Shown: positions 18,386-26,488, counted from the stretch's first letter. The stretch: 32,432 nucleotides of DNA from Granulosicoccaceae bacterium (GCA_020629835.1 JAHDCO010000023.1:22150-54581), one strand, 5' to 3'. Notes: a model not told the origin generated them from the sequence alone. Translations and numbers: made by a program.

Positions 18386-19123
18386 ATGAAGTTTGGTGTG
18401 GTTACGTTATTTCCTGAGAGCGTCGCAGCGCTGACGGATATAGGGGTAATCGGTCGGGCTATTGAGCGCGGTGAGGTGGTTGTAGATACCGAATCACCTC
18501 GCGGCCATGCGCACGACAAACACCGCACAGTTGATGACCGGCCATTTGGTGGCGGTCCGGGCATGGTAATGACACCGCAGCCTACGTTGGATGCAATCCA
18601 GGCGTTAAAGGCACGGCTGCCACCATCGAAGGTTATCTACCTGAGCCCTCAGGGGGCAGTGTTCGATCAGGCCATGGCGCAGCGGTTTAGCGAAATGGAC
18701 AGTTTGATTTTGTTGTGTGGAAGGTACGAAGGCATCGATGAGCGAATAACCGAACGCGCAGTCGATGAGGAAGTGTCACTGGGTGACTTTGTACTCAGCG
18801 GCGGTGAAGTAGCGGCGGCGGCGGTTATTGACGCAGTCGCTCGGTTAGTCCCTGGTGTGTTGGGGCACCCGGAATCGGCAGTGCAGGATTCGTTTGCCGA
18901 CGATGGGTTGTTGGATCATCCGCATTACACGCGGCCAGAATTGTATGACGGGATGGCTGTGCCATCGGTGTTACTGTCCGGCGACCACAAAGCAATCGCT
19001 ATGTGGCGTCGGCAACAAGCGTTACTGAGAACGAGTCGTAGACGCCCGGAGTTGATTGAAGAATCGACACTGAGTGAGGCAGACAAAGCTCTCTTGAAAA
19101 AAATCGAGCCCACCCAAGGGTGA
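18386..19123 (+). CDS. trmD: tRNA (guanine-N1-)-methyltransferase
   Basis: Methylates G37 next to the anticodon of tRNAs reading CNN codons, using S-adenosylmethionine, and so prevents +1 frameshifting. Visible motifs are VVTLFPE at the start, HRTVDDRPFGGGPGMVM, the knot residues LSPQG, CGRYEGIDERI and GDFVLSGGE, then HPHYTRP. These make up the trefoil-knot SPOUT fold. Length is 245 residues against 255 in E. coli. It begins on the base after the rimM stop, which implies translational coupling. Confidence 0.98.
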   Translation: MKFGVVTLFPESVAALTDIGVIGRAIERGEVVVDTESPRGHAHDKHRTVDDRPFGGGPGMVMTPQPTLDAIQALKARLPPSKVIYLSPQGAVFDQAMAQRFSEMDSLILLCGRYEGIDERITERAVDEEVSLGDFVLSGGEVAAAAVIDAVARLVPGVLGHPESAVQDSFADDGLLDHPHYTRPELYDGMAVPSVLLSGDHKAIAMWRRQQALLRTSRRRPELIEESTLSEADKALLKKIEPTQG

Positions 19124-19152
19124 CTCACATTACTTAAGTACAGGTTAAGAGC

Positions 19153-19497
19153 ATGAGCAAGATCATCGACGAAATCAACGCCGAGCAAATGGGAAAAGAA
19201 ATCCCACCGTTCGGCCCCGGCGACACCGTCGTTGTGCAGGTAAAAGTAAAGGAAGGCAGTCGTGAGCGTCTTCAGGCGTTTGAAGGTGTGGTTATCGCGA
19301 AGCGCAACCGCGGTTTACATTCTGCCTTCACGGTACGAAAAATCTCTCACGGTGAAGGAGTGGAGCGTGTATTCCAAACGTACAGCCCGCTCGTTGACAG
19401 CGTTGAAGTAAAGCGACGTGGTGATGTGCGCCGCGCCAAGCTTTACTACCTGCGCGGTCTGACCGGCCGTGCCGCGCGAATCAAAGAAAAGTTATAA
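19153..19497 (+). CDS. rplS: 50S ribosomal protein L19
   Basis: Large-subunit protein at the interface with the 30S subunit. The 114-residue sequence matches the family from [19 protein letters not shown] through [16 protein letters not shown] to the basic end [22 protein letters not shown]-type tail. AGGTTAAG lies just before the ATG. It is the last gene of the rpsP operon, 29 bases after trmD. No hairpin with a T-run follows, so the operon may read on towards htpG, 68 bases away. Confidence 0.98.
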   Translation: MSKIIDEINAEQMGKEIPPFGPGDTVVVQVKVKEGSRERLQAFEGVVIAKRNRGLHSAFTVRKISHGEGVERVFQTYSPLVDSVEVKRRGDVRRAKLYYLRGLTGRAARIKEKL

Positions 19498-19565
19498 CAC
19501 GCAAGTCTTTAAAAATTGGGGTGTTGGCTCCAGACATTGCAGTGCGTGTTTAACCGATTATTTAG

Positions 19566-21515
19566 ATGGAAACCATGTCTGAAGAAATGAAATTTGAAGC
19601 AGAAGTTAGCCAACTTCTGCAACTGATGATTCATTCGCTGTACAGCAACCCGGAGATTTTTCTCCGGGAGCTCATCTCCAACAGTTCCGATGCCTGCGAC
19701 AAGCTTCGCTTTGATGCCATATCGGATGCCAGCCTACTCGAGTCAGACCCCGATCTATCCATCGTGGTCGGCTTCGATGCCGACGCCGGAACCATTACCG
19801 TCAGTGATAACGGCATCGGCATGAGCCGTGACGAGGTGATCGAAAATATCGGCACCATCGCAAAATCTGGCACCAAGCAATTTTTAGAATCGCTCACTGG
19901 CGATCAAAAAACTGATTCAGCCTTGATCGGCCAGTTTGGTGTGGGGTTTTATTCAGCTTTTGTCATTGCGGATAAAGTCGATCTGCAAACCCGTCGAGCT
20001 GGTGCAGAGGCATCCGATGCGGTGTTGTGGTCGTCAGATGGTACCGGCGGTTACACATTGGAGTCTGTGACTCAGGAAGCGCGTGGTACAACCGTTACCT
20101 TGCACGTTAAGGATGAACACAAACAGTTTGCTGATCATTGGCAACTGCACAGCATCATCAAAAAGTATTCTGACCACGTAACGTTCCCCATAAAGATGTT
20201 GGAGCAGCTGCCACCGCCAGCTGAGCCGGAAGAGGGTGAGGAACCCGAAGCTCCGAAGACGCCCGAATTGCAGCAGGTCAATGCCGCATCGGCCTTGTGG
20301 ACGCGCCCGAAAAGTAGCATCAGTGACGAGGAATACCAGTCTTTCTACAAGCAGGTTTGTGGTGACTATGAAGACCCGATGGCCTGGAGTCATAACCGGG
20401 TAGAGGGTAACTACGAGTACACCTCGCTACTGTATGTGCCCAAGCGCGCACCGTTTGATCTGTACGAATCCATGACACCAAAAAATGGCATCAAGCTGTT
20501 TGTTCAACGCGTGTTCATCATGGATGATGCAGAAAAATTAATGCCGCGATACCTGCGGTTCGTGCGCGGGTTGGTCGATAGTAATGACTTGCCATTGAAC
20601 GTATCCAGAGAAATTCTGCAAGACAATAAAGTCATCGACAGCATGCGTCGCGGTTCGGTGAAAAAGGTGTTGTCGATGTTGTCTGATATGGCCACTAACA
20701 AAGCGGACGAATACAAAGAATTCTGGAGTCAGTTTGGCAACTGCTTAAAGGAAGCCCCTGGTGAAGACCCGGGTAATAAGGATGAGGTAGCGAAGCTGTA
20801 TCGATTCGATACCACTCAAACCGGCACGGAAGGCGAACTGACCGGGCTGGACGATTACCTGGCTCGGATGCAAAGCGGTCAGGACAAAATCTACTACATT
20901 ACAGCCGACAGCTATTCGGCCGCGAAAAACAGTCCGCACCTGGAGATCTTCAAAGACAAAGGCATCGAAGTGCTGCTGATGCACGATCGGGTGGATGAAT
21001 GGATGATGGGCTACCTGAGTGAATACGACGGTAAATCCTTCGTTTCCATCGCCAAAGGCGATTTGGATCTTGAGGGGGTCGGTAATGCGAGTGATGATGA
21101 CGACAAAAAGGCCGAGAAAGAAAAGAAAGCGGCCGAAGCTGAGCCTTTGATCAACCGCATCAAGACGGTTTTGGAAGACGACACCAGCGATGTGCGTGCC
21201 TCCACTCGATTAACCTCGTCTCCTGCCTGCATTGTCATGGGTGAGCACGATATGGCATTGCACATGCAGCAGTTGTTGAAGCAAGCCGGTCACGAGATGC
21301 CTGCCAGCAAGCCAGTATTGGAAGTTAACCCAACCCATCCAATTTTGGACTTATTGGATAGGGAGCAGGATGATGATCGTTTTGCCAATTGGTCTCGCTT
21401 ACTGCTCGACCAGGCGATGTTGGCTGAAGGCGGCCAACTGGCTGATGGTGCGGGTTTTGTGAAGCGCATGAACGAAATGTTTGTGGCTATGCAGCCTAGT
21501 GACTCTGACGCCTAA
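19566..21515 (+). CDS. htpG: chaperone HtpG (Hsp90)
   Basis: ATP-dependent Hsp90 chaperone. The GHKL ATP-binding domain shows ELISNSSDACDKLRF, DNGIGMS and GQFGVGFYSAF. The middle domain includes the conserved LPLNVSREILQD. The C-terminal dimerisation domain ends near FVKRMNEMFVAMQ. At 649 residues it is longer than E. coli (624). The extra length lies in charged linkers: a Glu/Pro stretch at about residues 217-237 and an Asp/Lys/Glu stretch at about 507-526. A second ATG three codons on (19575) is an equally good start. I saw no convincing heat-shock sigma-32 promoter in the 68-base gap before it. Confidence 0.97.
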   Translation: METMSEEMKFEAEVSQLLQLMIHSLYSNPEIFLRELISNSSDACDKLRFDAISDASLLESDPDLSIVVGFDADAGTITVSDNGIGMSRDEVIENIGTIAKSGTKQFLESLTGDQKTDSALIGQFGVGFYSAFVIADKVDLQTRRAGAEASDAVLWSSDGTGGYTLESVTQEARGTTVTLHVKDEHKQFADHWQLHSIIKKYSDHVTFPIKMLEQLPPPAEPEEGEEPEAPKTPELQQVNAASALWTRPKSSISDEEYQSFYKQVCGDYEDPMAWSHNRVEGNYEYTSLLYVPKRAPFDLYESMTPKNGIKLFVQRVFIMDDAEKLMPRYLRFVRGLVDSNDLPLNVSREILQDNKVIDSMRRGSVKKVLSMLSDMATNKADEYKEFWSQFGNCLKEAPGEDPGNKDEVAKLYRFDTTQTGTEGELTGLDDYLARMQSGQDKIYYITADSYSAAKNSPHLEIFKDKGIEVLLMHDRVDEWMMGYLSEYDGKSFVSIAKGDLDLEGVGNASDDDDKKAEKEKKAAEAEPLINRIKTVLEDDTSDVRASTRLTSSPACIVMGEHDMALHMQQLLKQAGHEMPASKPVLEVNPTHPILDLLDREQDDDRFANWSRLLLDQAMLAEGGQLADGAGFVKRMNEMFVAMQPSDSDA

Positions 21516-21609
21516 GGGATTTGGCGGTTCGTTAGACAAGGTTGTGCGGTAAACTTTGCATAGAGGCTGGCCCTCACTTAATTTGACTTTGAAGGTTGTT
21601 TGTTCTCTC

Positions 21610-21948
21610 ATGAAATCACTGATGCAACGCCTTGCCATGGGCGCTACTTGCAGCATGGCTTTAGCGCTTACGTTAAGTGCTCCAGTGTCAGCAGCAGGGG
21701 ATCCGGTTGAAGGCGCTAAGAAGGCCTACACGTGTCTTGGCTGCCATGGCGTCGAGCACTATGTAAATGCGTATCCCACGTACAAAGTGCCGCGCATTGC
21801 GGGTCAGCATGAAGCCTATTTAGTGGCCGCATTGCAGGCTTACCGGGCTAAAACCCGTCATCACCCCACGATGCAGGCCAACGCTGGTCTTCTGAGTGAT
21901 CAGGATATCGCTGATATTTCGGCGTACTTAGCAAGTCAGGGCAAGTAA
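21610..21948 (+). CDS. monohaem cytochrome c (c4/c5 type), first of a tandem pair
   Basis: A small periplasmic electron carrier of 112 residues. Residues 1-28 form a signal peptide ending at APVSA before AGDP. The haem is attached at CLGCH (Cys42, Cys45, His46), and Met88 in HHPTMQAN is the likely sixth ligand. Class I features follow (SDQDIADISAYLAS). The frame extends 18 codons upstream, but this ATG gives a normal signal peptide. The partner cytochrome begins two bases after the stop. The redox partner is unknown. Confidence 0.88.
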   Translation: MKSLMQRLAMGATCSMALALTLSAPVSAAGDPVEGAKKAYTCLGCHGVEHYVNAYPTYKVPRIAGQHEAYLVAALQAYRAKTRHHPTMQANAGLLSDQDIADISAYLASQGK

Positions 21949-21949
21949 C

Positions 21950-22294
21950 GTGACACACACATCTCAACTATTCGTTCGGTTTCTGGGTGCAGTTTGTGTC
22001 GCATTGCCAATGATGGCAAGCGCCGGTGACCCTGCTAACGGAGAAGCACTCTCCACAGCTAAAGGTTGCATCGGCTGCCATGGCGCGGACGGTAACTCAG
22101 CTATCCCCACTAACCCCATCTTGGCCGGCCAATACGAAGATTACCTGGTTCAGGCTCTTAAGCAGTATCGATCAGGTGATCGGCAGAACGCGATCATGTC
22201 AGGTTTCGCGACAGGGCTTACCGATAAGGAAATCGCCGACCTTGCTGCATGGTTCTCGTCAAACGAAAGCAACCTGACTCACTTAAATAAGTAA
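21950..22294 (+). CDS. monohaem cytochrome c (c4/c5 type), second of a tandem pair
   Basis: A paralogue of the preceding gene: a 114-residue secreted protein with a signal peptide ending near MMASA before GDPANG. The haem site is CIGCH (Cys40, Cys43, His44), the likely sixth ligand Met83 is in NAIMSGFA, and the C-terminal helix is TDKEIADLAAWFSS. It starts with GTG one base after the upstream stop, so the two are surely translated together. The shared layout (GDP, CxGCHG, AGQ, Y-LVQAL-QYR, D-EIADL) recalls the two halves of dihaem cytochrome c4 made as separate chains. Confidence 0.88.
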   Translation: MTHTSQLFVRFLGAVCVALPMMASAGDPANGEALSTAKGCIGCHGADGNSAIPTNPILAGQYEDYLVQALKQYRSGDRQNAIMSGFATGLTDKEIADLAAWFSSNESNLTHLNK

Positions 22295-22301
22295 GCCACT
22301 C

Positions 22302-22314
22302 ATCGCCCGGCGAT
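22302..22314. repeat. perfect palindrome between convergent genes
   Basis: ATCGCC and GGCGAT flank a single C in the 28-base gap between the second cytochrome and the opposing ycgL-type gene. It could serve as a two-way transcription stop, but there is no T-run on either side and the loop is very tight. A weak call. Confidence 0.25.
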
Positions 22315-22322
22315 ACTATGAT

Positions 22323-22604
22323 TTACCAGGGCGGTTGACGACTTTCGTCGGCCGCCTGGGTCACCAAATGTTCAATGTCTTTGGGCATTTGAATGTGGAA
22401 GCCCCGTGACATCAGGTTGTCACGCACTTCTGCGATATTTTCCTGGCCAAGCGAGTTTCGTTTGGATAGATCGACTGTCAGTGCCAGCGTGGGTTCGCCC
22501 AGCTGTTTCATTACCGGTTCAGGTAAGTGGTCGAGGCCTGCGTCTTCCAGTACATAGACGTATAGACCCTCTTTCTTTGAGCTTCGGTATACAGAACAGA
22601 GCAT
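22323..22604 (-). CDS. ycgL: YcgL domain-containing protein
   Basis: A 93-residue cytoplasmic protein of the YcgL family, found mainly in gammaproteobacteria and without an established function. The opening MLCSVYRSSKKEGLYVYV and the later LGEPTLALTVDLSKRNSL, then RGFHIQMPKDIEHL, match the family pattern. I chose the ATG at 22604; a GTG five codons upstream (22619) is the only other option because a stop lies just beyond. Neither has a clear Shine-Dalgarno. It is divergent from hslR across 98 bases and convergent with the cytochrome pair. Confidence 0.85.
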   Translation of the reverse strand: MLCSVYRSSKKEGLYVYVLEDAGLDHLPEPVMKQLGEPTLALTVDLSKRNSLGQENIAEVRDNLMSRGFHIQMPKDIEHLVTQAADESRQPPW

Positions 22605-22669
22605 GGGCAAAGCACTCACAACGGATCAGGATGGTTTCTTAGGATGGCCTGCGTAATGCCACTAAGCGA

Positions 22670-22677
22670 AGTATACT
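22670..22677. promoter_or_regulatory. self-complementary -10 element between ycgL and hslR
   Basis: AGTATACT reads TATACT on both strands in the middle of the divergent gap, so one 8-bp block could serve as the -10 for both genes. It lies 25 bases before the hslR GTG and 65 before the ycgL ATG. Neither direction has a good -35 hexamer at the right distance. Confidence 0.3.
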
Positions 22678-22702
22678 GTGAGCTATGCTTTAGGAACTGT
22701 GT

Positions 22703-23140
22703 GTGAGCCGCGATAAAAACGCGGAGCCGGCAGTGAAAGTCCGATTAGACAAGTGGCTGTGGGCCGCTCGTTTCTTCAAGACACGCAGTATGGCTACGGC
22801 AGCCATTAATAAAAATCGTGTTCAGATCGACGGATCATCAGTAAAACCGTCAAGACAAATTCAGGTGGGCGAATCGCTCAGGATCGAAAAGCCACCTTAC
22901 GAGTTTCGGATAGAGGTACTGGCCTTATCCGATACGCGCCGCTCGGCGAGCGAAGCGCAACAGTTGTATCTGGAAACTGACGAGAGCAAGGCCAAGCGGG
23001 AACACCAACGGCTGGAGGCTCGTGCTGACAGAGAAGCCCGCTTGGGGCTGGCCGGTGATGGTCGGCCTACTAAAAAGCAGCGTCGCCAGATCCGTTCTTT
23101 TAAGGACCAACGCAATAATGCACAAACCGGTGATGAATAA
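22703..23140 (+). CDS. hslR: ribosome-associated heat shock protein Hsp15 (S4 domain)
   Basis: RNA-binding protein that recycles 50S subunits blocked with peptidyl-tRNA. The S4 RNA-binding domain covers residues 12-65 and opens with VRLDKWLWAARFFKTRSMA, very close to E. coli Hsp15. The rest is a basic helical tail (RRSASEAQQLYLETDES, then PTKKQRRQIRSFKDQ). Length is 145 residues against 133 in E. coli. The GTG start has AGGA seven bases upstream. pcnB begins three bases after the stop, so the two RNA-binding proteins are co-expressed. Confidence 0.93.
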   Translation: MSRDKNAEPAVKVRLDKWLWAARFFKTRSMATAAINKNRVQIDGSSVKPSRQIQVGESLRIEKPPYEFRIEVLALSDTRRSASEAQQLYLETDESKAKREHQRLEARADREARLGLAGDGRPTKKQRRQIRSFKDQRNNAQTGDE

Positions 23141-23143
23141 ATC

Positions 23144-25171
23144 ATGGTGAAATCCGTGAAGACTGCGCCCGCAGTGGAAGTTCTGGGTGCCGATGACCAC
23201 GACATGTCGCAAGACATGATCAGCGCTAATGCTTTAAAGGTGCTCAATCGATTAATCGACGGTGGATTTGACGCCTTTCTGGTGGGCGGTGGGGTACGCG
23301 ATGCCCTTGTGGGCCAACAGCCCAAAGACTTCGATGTAGCTACGGATGCCAGCCCGGAAGAGGTGCGGGAGTTATTCCGTAACTCGCGCATCATTGGCCG
23401 TCGATTTCGTCTGGTTCATGTGTTGTTCGGCCGTGACGTCATTGAAGTGGCGACCTTCAGAGCCGCTCACGATAAAGGCGATGGCGGTGAGGTTGGGGAT
23501 GCCGGACAGATAGTCCGAGATAACGTATTCGGTACCGTGGAAGAAGATGCCATTCGCCGCGACTTCTCGGTTAACGCGCTGTACTACAACATCGCAAACG
23601 ATTCCATCACCGATTATTGCGGTGGATTAAACGATATGCGCGATGGTGTCTTTCGTTTAATTGGGGACGCCGTCACGCGCTGCGAAGAAGATCCGGTTCG
23701 AGTGCTAAGAGCGGCTCGTTTAAGTGCAAAACTGGGTTTTGATATTCATAAAGATACGCTCAAAGCCATGAAGAAAACGCGTCATGCGCTGGCTGAGGTG
23801 CCGGCGGCGCGTTTGTTTGAAGAGATGCTGAAACTGTTTCAGGGCGGCTATGCTGAGCGCAGTTTTAATGCGGTACGTGAACACGGCTTACTTCCGTATT
23901 TATTTCCGTTGCTTGCTCCACGGTTGGAAAACGACACCGTTGGTTTAGAGGAGCTGCTCACCACAGCTTTGCAAAATACGGATGCAAGAGTGGCGGCAGG
24001 TAAGCCGATTACTCCTTATTACCTGTTGAGTTTTATGTTGTGGCCTGATGTAGAGCAACGGGCTCGATCTCATGTAGCTGATGGTATGCCGGTGGCAGAA
24101 GCGATTGGTACGGCAGCAGATTCTGTTACTGCAGAACAGGTACGTATTATTGCTATTCCCCGACGTTTCTCAGAACCGATGCGGGAAGTGTGGGCGCTGC
24201 AGTTACTGTTAGAGCACGTCGATGCATCCAATATTGAAGCGTTGATGCAAAGCCGCCGTTTCCGTGCAGCGTATGATTTTCTGCTGTTGCGTGCATCGAT
24301 TGATGACACCTTGCAGCCGCTAGCTGATTGGTGGACCGACATCCAAGCCGCCACGCACGATCAGCGTGACGAGATGCTTGAATCCAAACCGGTCATTGAA
24401 GGCTACTGGGGTGAAAGTCCTGAACAACTCGAAAACTTAGTGGTGCCTGTACCGCCGAGCAACGACAGAAAAAACAACCGAGATCGCAATAAAAAACCTC
24501 GGCGAGGGGGGCAAAACCGCGACAACCAAAGCCGGGATTCGCAAACTAACGGTAAACCCGGGCGTGGTGCATCCAACGCGCAAGCCGATGACAGCAGCGG
24601 CAACAACCCGGGTAATCAGCGCGGGCCAAGAAAGCCGAGAAGTAACGACAACGACAACGTCGGTAATCGTCAAAAACCAACGCGTCGGCAACAAAGTGGT
24701 GGCGGCCATGAAAATTGGGACGACGACAATTTCGGCAATCGTGCGTTACCGGAAGAGAACGAAGACACCTACACCATTTACGATGAAATACAGCCTGAAC
24801 ACAACGCAAATCGCGATGCCGCAGAATTACTAGGTATGCCTGCGCAGCGCCGTCAACGCGGTGGCCGCAAGCGTCCCTCGGGTAACAGCAACGGTCAGGG
24901 CAGACGGCGCAACCCGAATGCAGGCAACGGCAATAGCGCGGCTGGTAACGGCCAGGCTCGACGTAAGAAGCGCAGCGCACGTCGTCGCCCCGATAACGCT
25001 CAAAACGGTTCAGCAGGTAATCAGGCAGTTGCCTCCGACGGCCAAGGCCAGGGAAGCAGTAAAAAAACGGCAGCTAAGAAAACCGGCGGTCAGGGCATGA
25101 ACGGCCAACGGCGAAGGCGTTCGCGCACCCGGCGCCCGCGTAATTCAGCACCCGATGGAAACGCCGATTGA
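23144..25171 (+). CDS. pcnB: poly(A) polymerase I with a long disordered C-terminal tail
   Basis: Adds 3' poly(A) tails that promote RNA decay. The class II nucleotidyltransferase head shows LVGGGVRDAL and the catalytic pair Asp62 and Asp64 in KDFDVAT. The RRDFSVNALYYN motif (138-149), the EEDPVRVLRAARLSAKLGF neck and the FEEMLKLFQGG helix identify poly(A) polymerase rather than CCA-adding enzyme. The folded enzyme ends near residue 436, close to the E. coli size (465). Another 240 residues follow that look disordered and rich in Arg, Asn and Gly, broken by an acidic island at about 524-565. The gene starts three bases after hslR and overlaps folK by four bases. Confidence 0.95.
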   Translation: MVKSVKTAPAVEVLGADDHDMSQDMISANALKVLNRLIDGGFDAFLVGGGVRDALVGQQPKDFDVATDASPEEVRELFRNSRIIGRRFRLVHVLFGRDVIEVATFRAAHDKGDGGEVGDAGQIVRDNVFGTVEEDAIRRDFSVNALYYNIANDSITDYCGGLNDMRDGVFRLIGDAVTRCEEDPVRVLRAARLSAKLGFDIHKDTLKAMKKTRHALAEVPAARLFEEMLKLFQGGYAERSFNAVREHGLLPYLFPLLAPRLENDTVGLEELLTTALQNTDARVAAGKPITPYYLLSFMLWPDVEQRARSHVADGMPVAEAIGTAADSVTAEQVRIIAIPRRFSEPMREVWALQLLLEHVDASNIEALMQSRRFRAAYDFLLLRASIDDTLQPLADWWTDIQAATHDQRDEMLESKPVIEGYWGESPEQLENLVVPVPPSNDRKNNRDRNKKPRRGGQNRDNQSRDSQTNGKPGRGASNAQADDSSGNNPGNQRGPRKPRSNDNDNVGNRQKPTRRQQSGGGHENWDDDNFGNRALPEENEDTYTIYDEIQPEHNANRDAAELLGMPAQRRQRGGRKRPSGNSNGQGRRRNPNAGNGNSAAGNGQARRKKRSARRRPDNAQNGSAGNQAVASDGQGQGSSKKTAAKKTGGQGMNGQRRRRSRTRRPRNSAPDGNAD

Positions 25172-25683
25172 ATGAGACCACGCTGGTGTATGTGGCTCTC
25201 GGTAGCAACCTGGAAGATAGCCACGCACATTTGGATGCCGCCATTGCCTATCTGGATTCTCATGAGGCAATGCATTCAGTACGGGAGTCACCACGCTACA
25301 TCACGGACCCGATGGGTCCACAGGATCAACCGGATTTTTTAAATTCGGTGTGTTCGTTTCAAACCACGCTGGAAGCTCACGAATTACTGGATGTCTTACA
25401 AGCCTTGGAAATTGAACGTGGCCGAGTTCGACCAACTGATGAAGCGGCTATCGCTGCCTTGCGTTGGCACGCACGCACACTAGACTGTGATGTGTTGTTG
25501 TTCGGGCAAACTGAAATCAAGAGTGAGCGCCTTACGGTGCCCCACATCGGTATTGCTGAACGCGCTTTCGTGTTGCAACCGTTATGTGACTTAAGCCCAC
25601 AGCTACAGATTCCAGGGCTTGGCCCTGTGGCAAACTTACTGAGCGCAGTGGATTCCTCTGGCATTCGACCAGCCCGGGGTTAA
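25168..25683 (+). CDS. folK: 6-hydroxymethyl-7,8-dihydropterin pyrophosphokinase
   Basis: Transfers pyrophosphate from ATP to 6-hydroxymethyl-dihydropterin in folate synthesis. The family features are YVALGSNLEDS at the start, DPMGPQDQPDFLNSV, the metal-binding aspartates Asp106 and Asp108 in RTLDCDVLLFG, and RLTVPHIGIAERAFVLQPL. The usual WGPRTLD appears as WHARTLD, and a few extra residues (PTDEAAIAA) lengthen the flexible loop before it. The best start is a TTG whose last two bases form part of the pcnB stop (TTGA), giving 171 residues; a GTG at codon 7 would delete part of the first strand. pcnB-folK is a classic pair. Confidence 0.94.
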   Translation: MNETTLVYVALGSNLEDSHAHLDAAIAYLDSHEAMHSVRESPRYITDPMGPQDQPDFLNSVCSFQTTLEAHELLDVLQALEIERGRVRPTDEAAIAALRWHARTLDCDVLLFGQTEIKSERLTVPHIGIAERAFVLQPLCDLSPQLQIPGLGPVANLLSAVDSSGIRPARG

Positions 25684-25736
25684 GCTTGGGGTTCGTTGCG
25701 CATCACGTCTGTGCAGGTACAGCTTGGGGGTAGGGG

Positions 25737-26378
25737 ATGAAATACAAGTACATCGCGGTAGAGGGGCCCATCGGAGTCGGTACTACCACCTTGGCAAAAA
25801 AACTCAGCGCTGCAGTGGGTGGCCGTTACCTAGCCGATTCTGAAGAAACCAACCCGTACATTGAAGCGTTTTACCAGCAACCGGATCGCGTAGCGTTCCA
25901 CACGCAAATGCATTTTTTAGTCACTCGCTTACAAGCGATGGAAGCGGCCAGGATTCAAGATGAGCCACGCACGGTCGTGTCAGATTTTGTTATTGATAAA
26001 GATCGCTTGTTTGCCGAACTCACTTTAGATGAAGCTGAGTGGCAAATTTATGCGGCTTTATACGAGCGCACCGTGCAGCACTTACCCAAGCCGGATTTAG
26101 TGGTGTATTTGCAGGCACCGCTTGAGCGTTTGTTGCAGCGTATTGAAAGGCGAGGCATAAAGCACGAGCAGCGCATCGAAAGCCGATACTTGCAAAGACT
26201 CATTGAGCTATACGAACGCTACTTTCATCAGTACGATGCATCGCCTTTACTGATTGTGAACGCTACTGACATCAATTTGGCGGACAGCCCAGAAGATTTT
26301 GAAATGTTGGTGGAGCGAATCCAGTCGGTTGAAGGCGGGCGTCATTTCGTGAACCCAATTGCATCATCGGCTACATAA
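25737..26378 (+). CDS. deoxynucleoside kinase family protein with altered P-loop
   Basis: A 213-residue member of the dNK/dGK-type deoxynucleoside kinase family, which phosphorylates deoxyribonucleosides for salvage. Family landmarks are the P-loop region VEGPIGVGTTTLA (8-20), the substrate-binding EETNPYIEAFY, VSDFVIDKDRLFAEL, and the LID arginines in RIERRGIKHEQRIE with YLQRLIELYERYF after them. The invariant Walker A lysine is missing: residue 16 is Thr (codon ACT), so the loop reads GxxxxGTT instead of GxxxxGKT. Activity is therefore uncertain. It follows folK by 53 bases with a G-rich ribosome-binding region directly before the ATG. Confidence 0.85.
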   Translation: MKYKYIAVEGPIGVGTTTLAKKLSAAVGGRYLADSEETNPYIEAFYQQPDRVAFHTQMHFLVTRLQAMEAARIQDEPRTVVSDFVIDKDRLFAELTLDEAEWQIYAALYERTVQHLPKPDLVVYLQAPLERLLQRIERRGIKHEQRIESRYLQRLIELYERYFHQYDASPLLIVNATDINLADSPEDFEMLVERIQSVEGGRHFVNPIASSAT

Positions 26379-26488
26379 ATTACGCCGAATTCACAAAAAA
26401 TTACATCAGATCAATAACTTATTTAGTTTGCGATGACTTCCGCAGTGTTTCTTGATGCTGCAAATTGGTATTATTGTGAATTAGCATC

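Noticed and set aside
20214-20276. Glu/Pro-rich stretch in HtpG as a novel inserted domain
   Set aside because: It sits at the known charged linker between the N-terminal and middle domains of Hsp90, which varies in length; only a few residues longer than in E. coli.
24546-24980. A 144-codon Cys/Arg/His-rich open frame opposite the pcnB tail
   Set aside because: It is the complement of Gly/Asn/Arg codons in a low-complexity region, which keeps stops rare; it shows no family signature.
25683-25729. Direct repeat AGCTTGGGG at 25683-25691 and 25721-25729, after folK
   Set aside because: Two short copies in a G-rich gap, the second next to the ribosome-binding site; too short to claim a binding-site array or a recombination mark.
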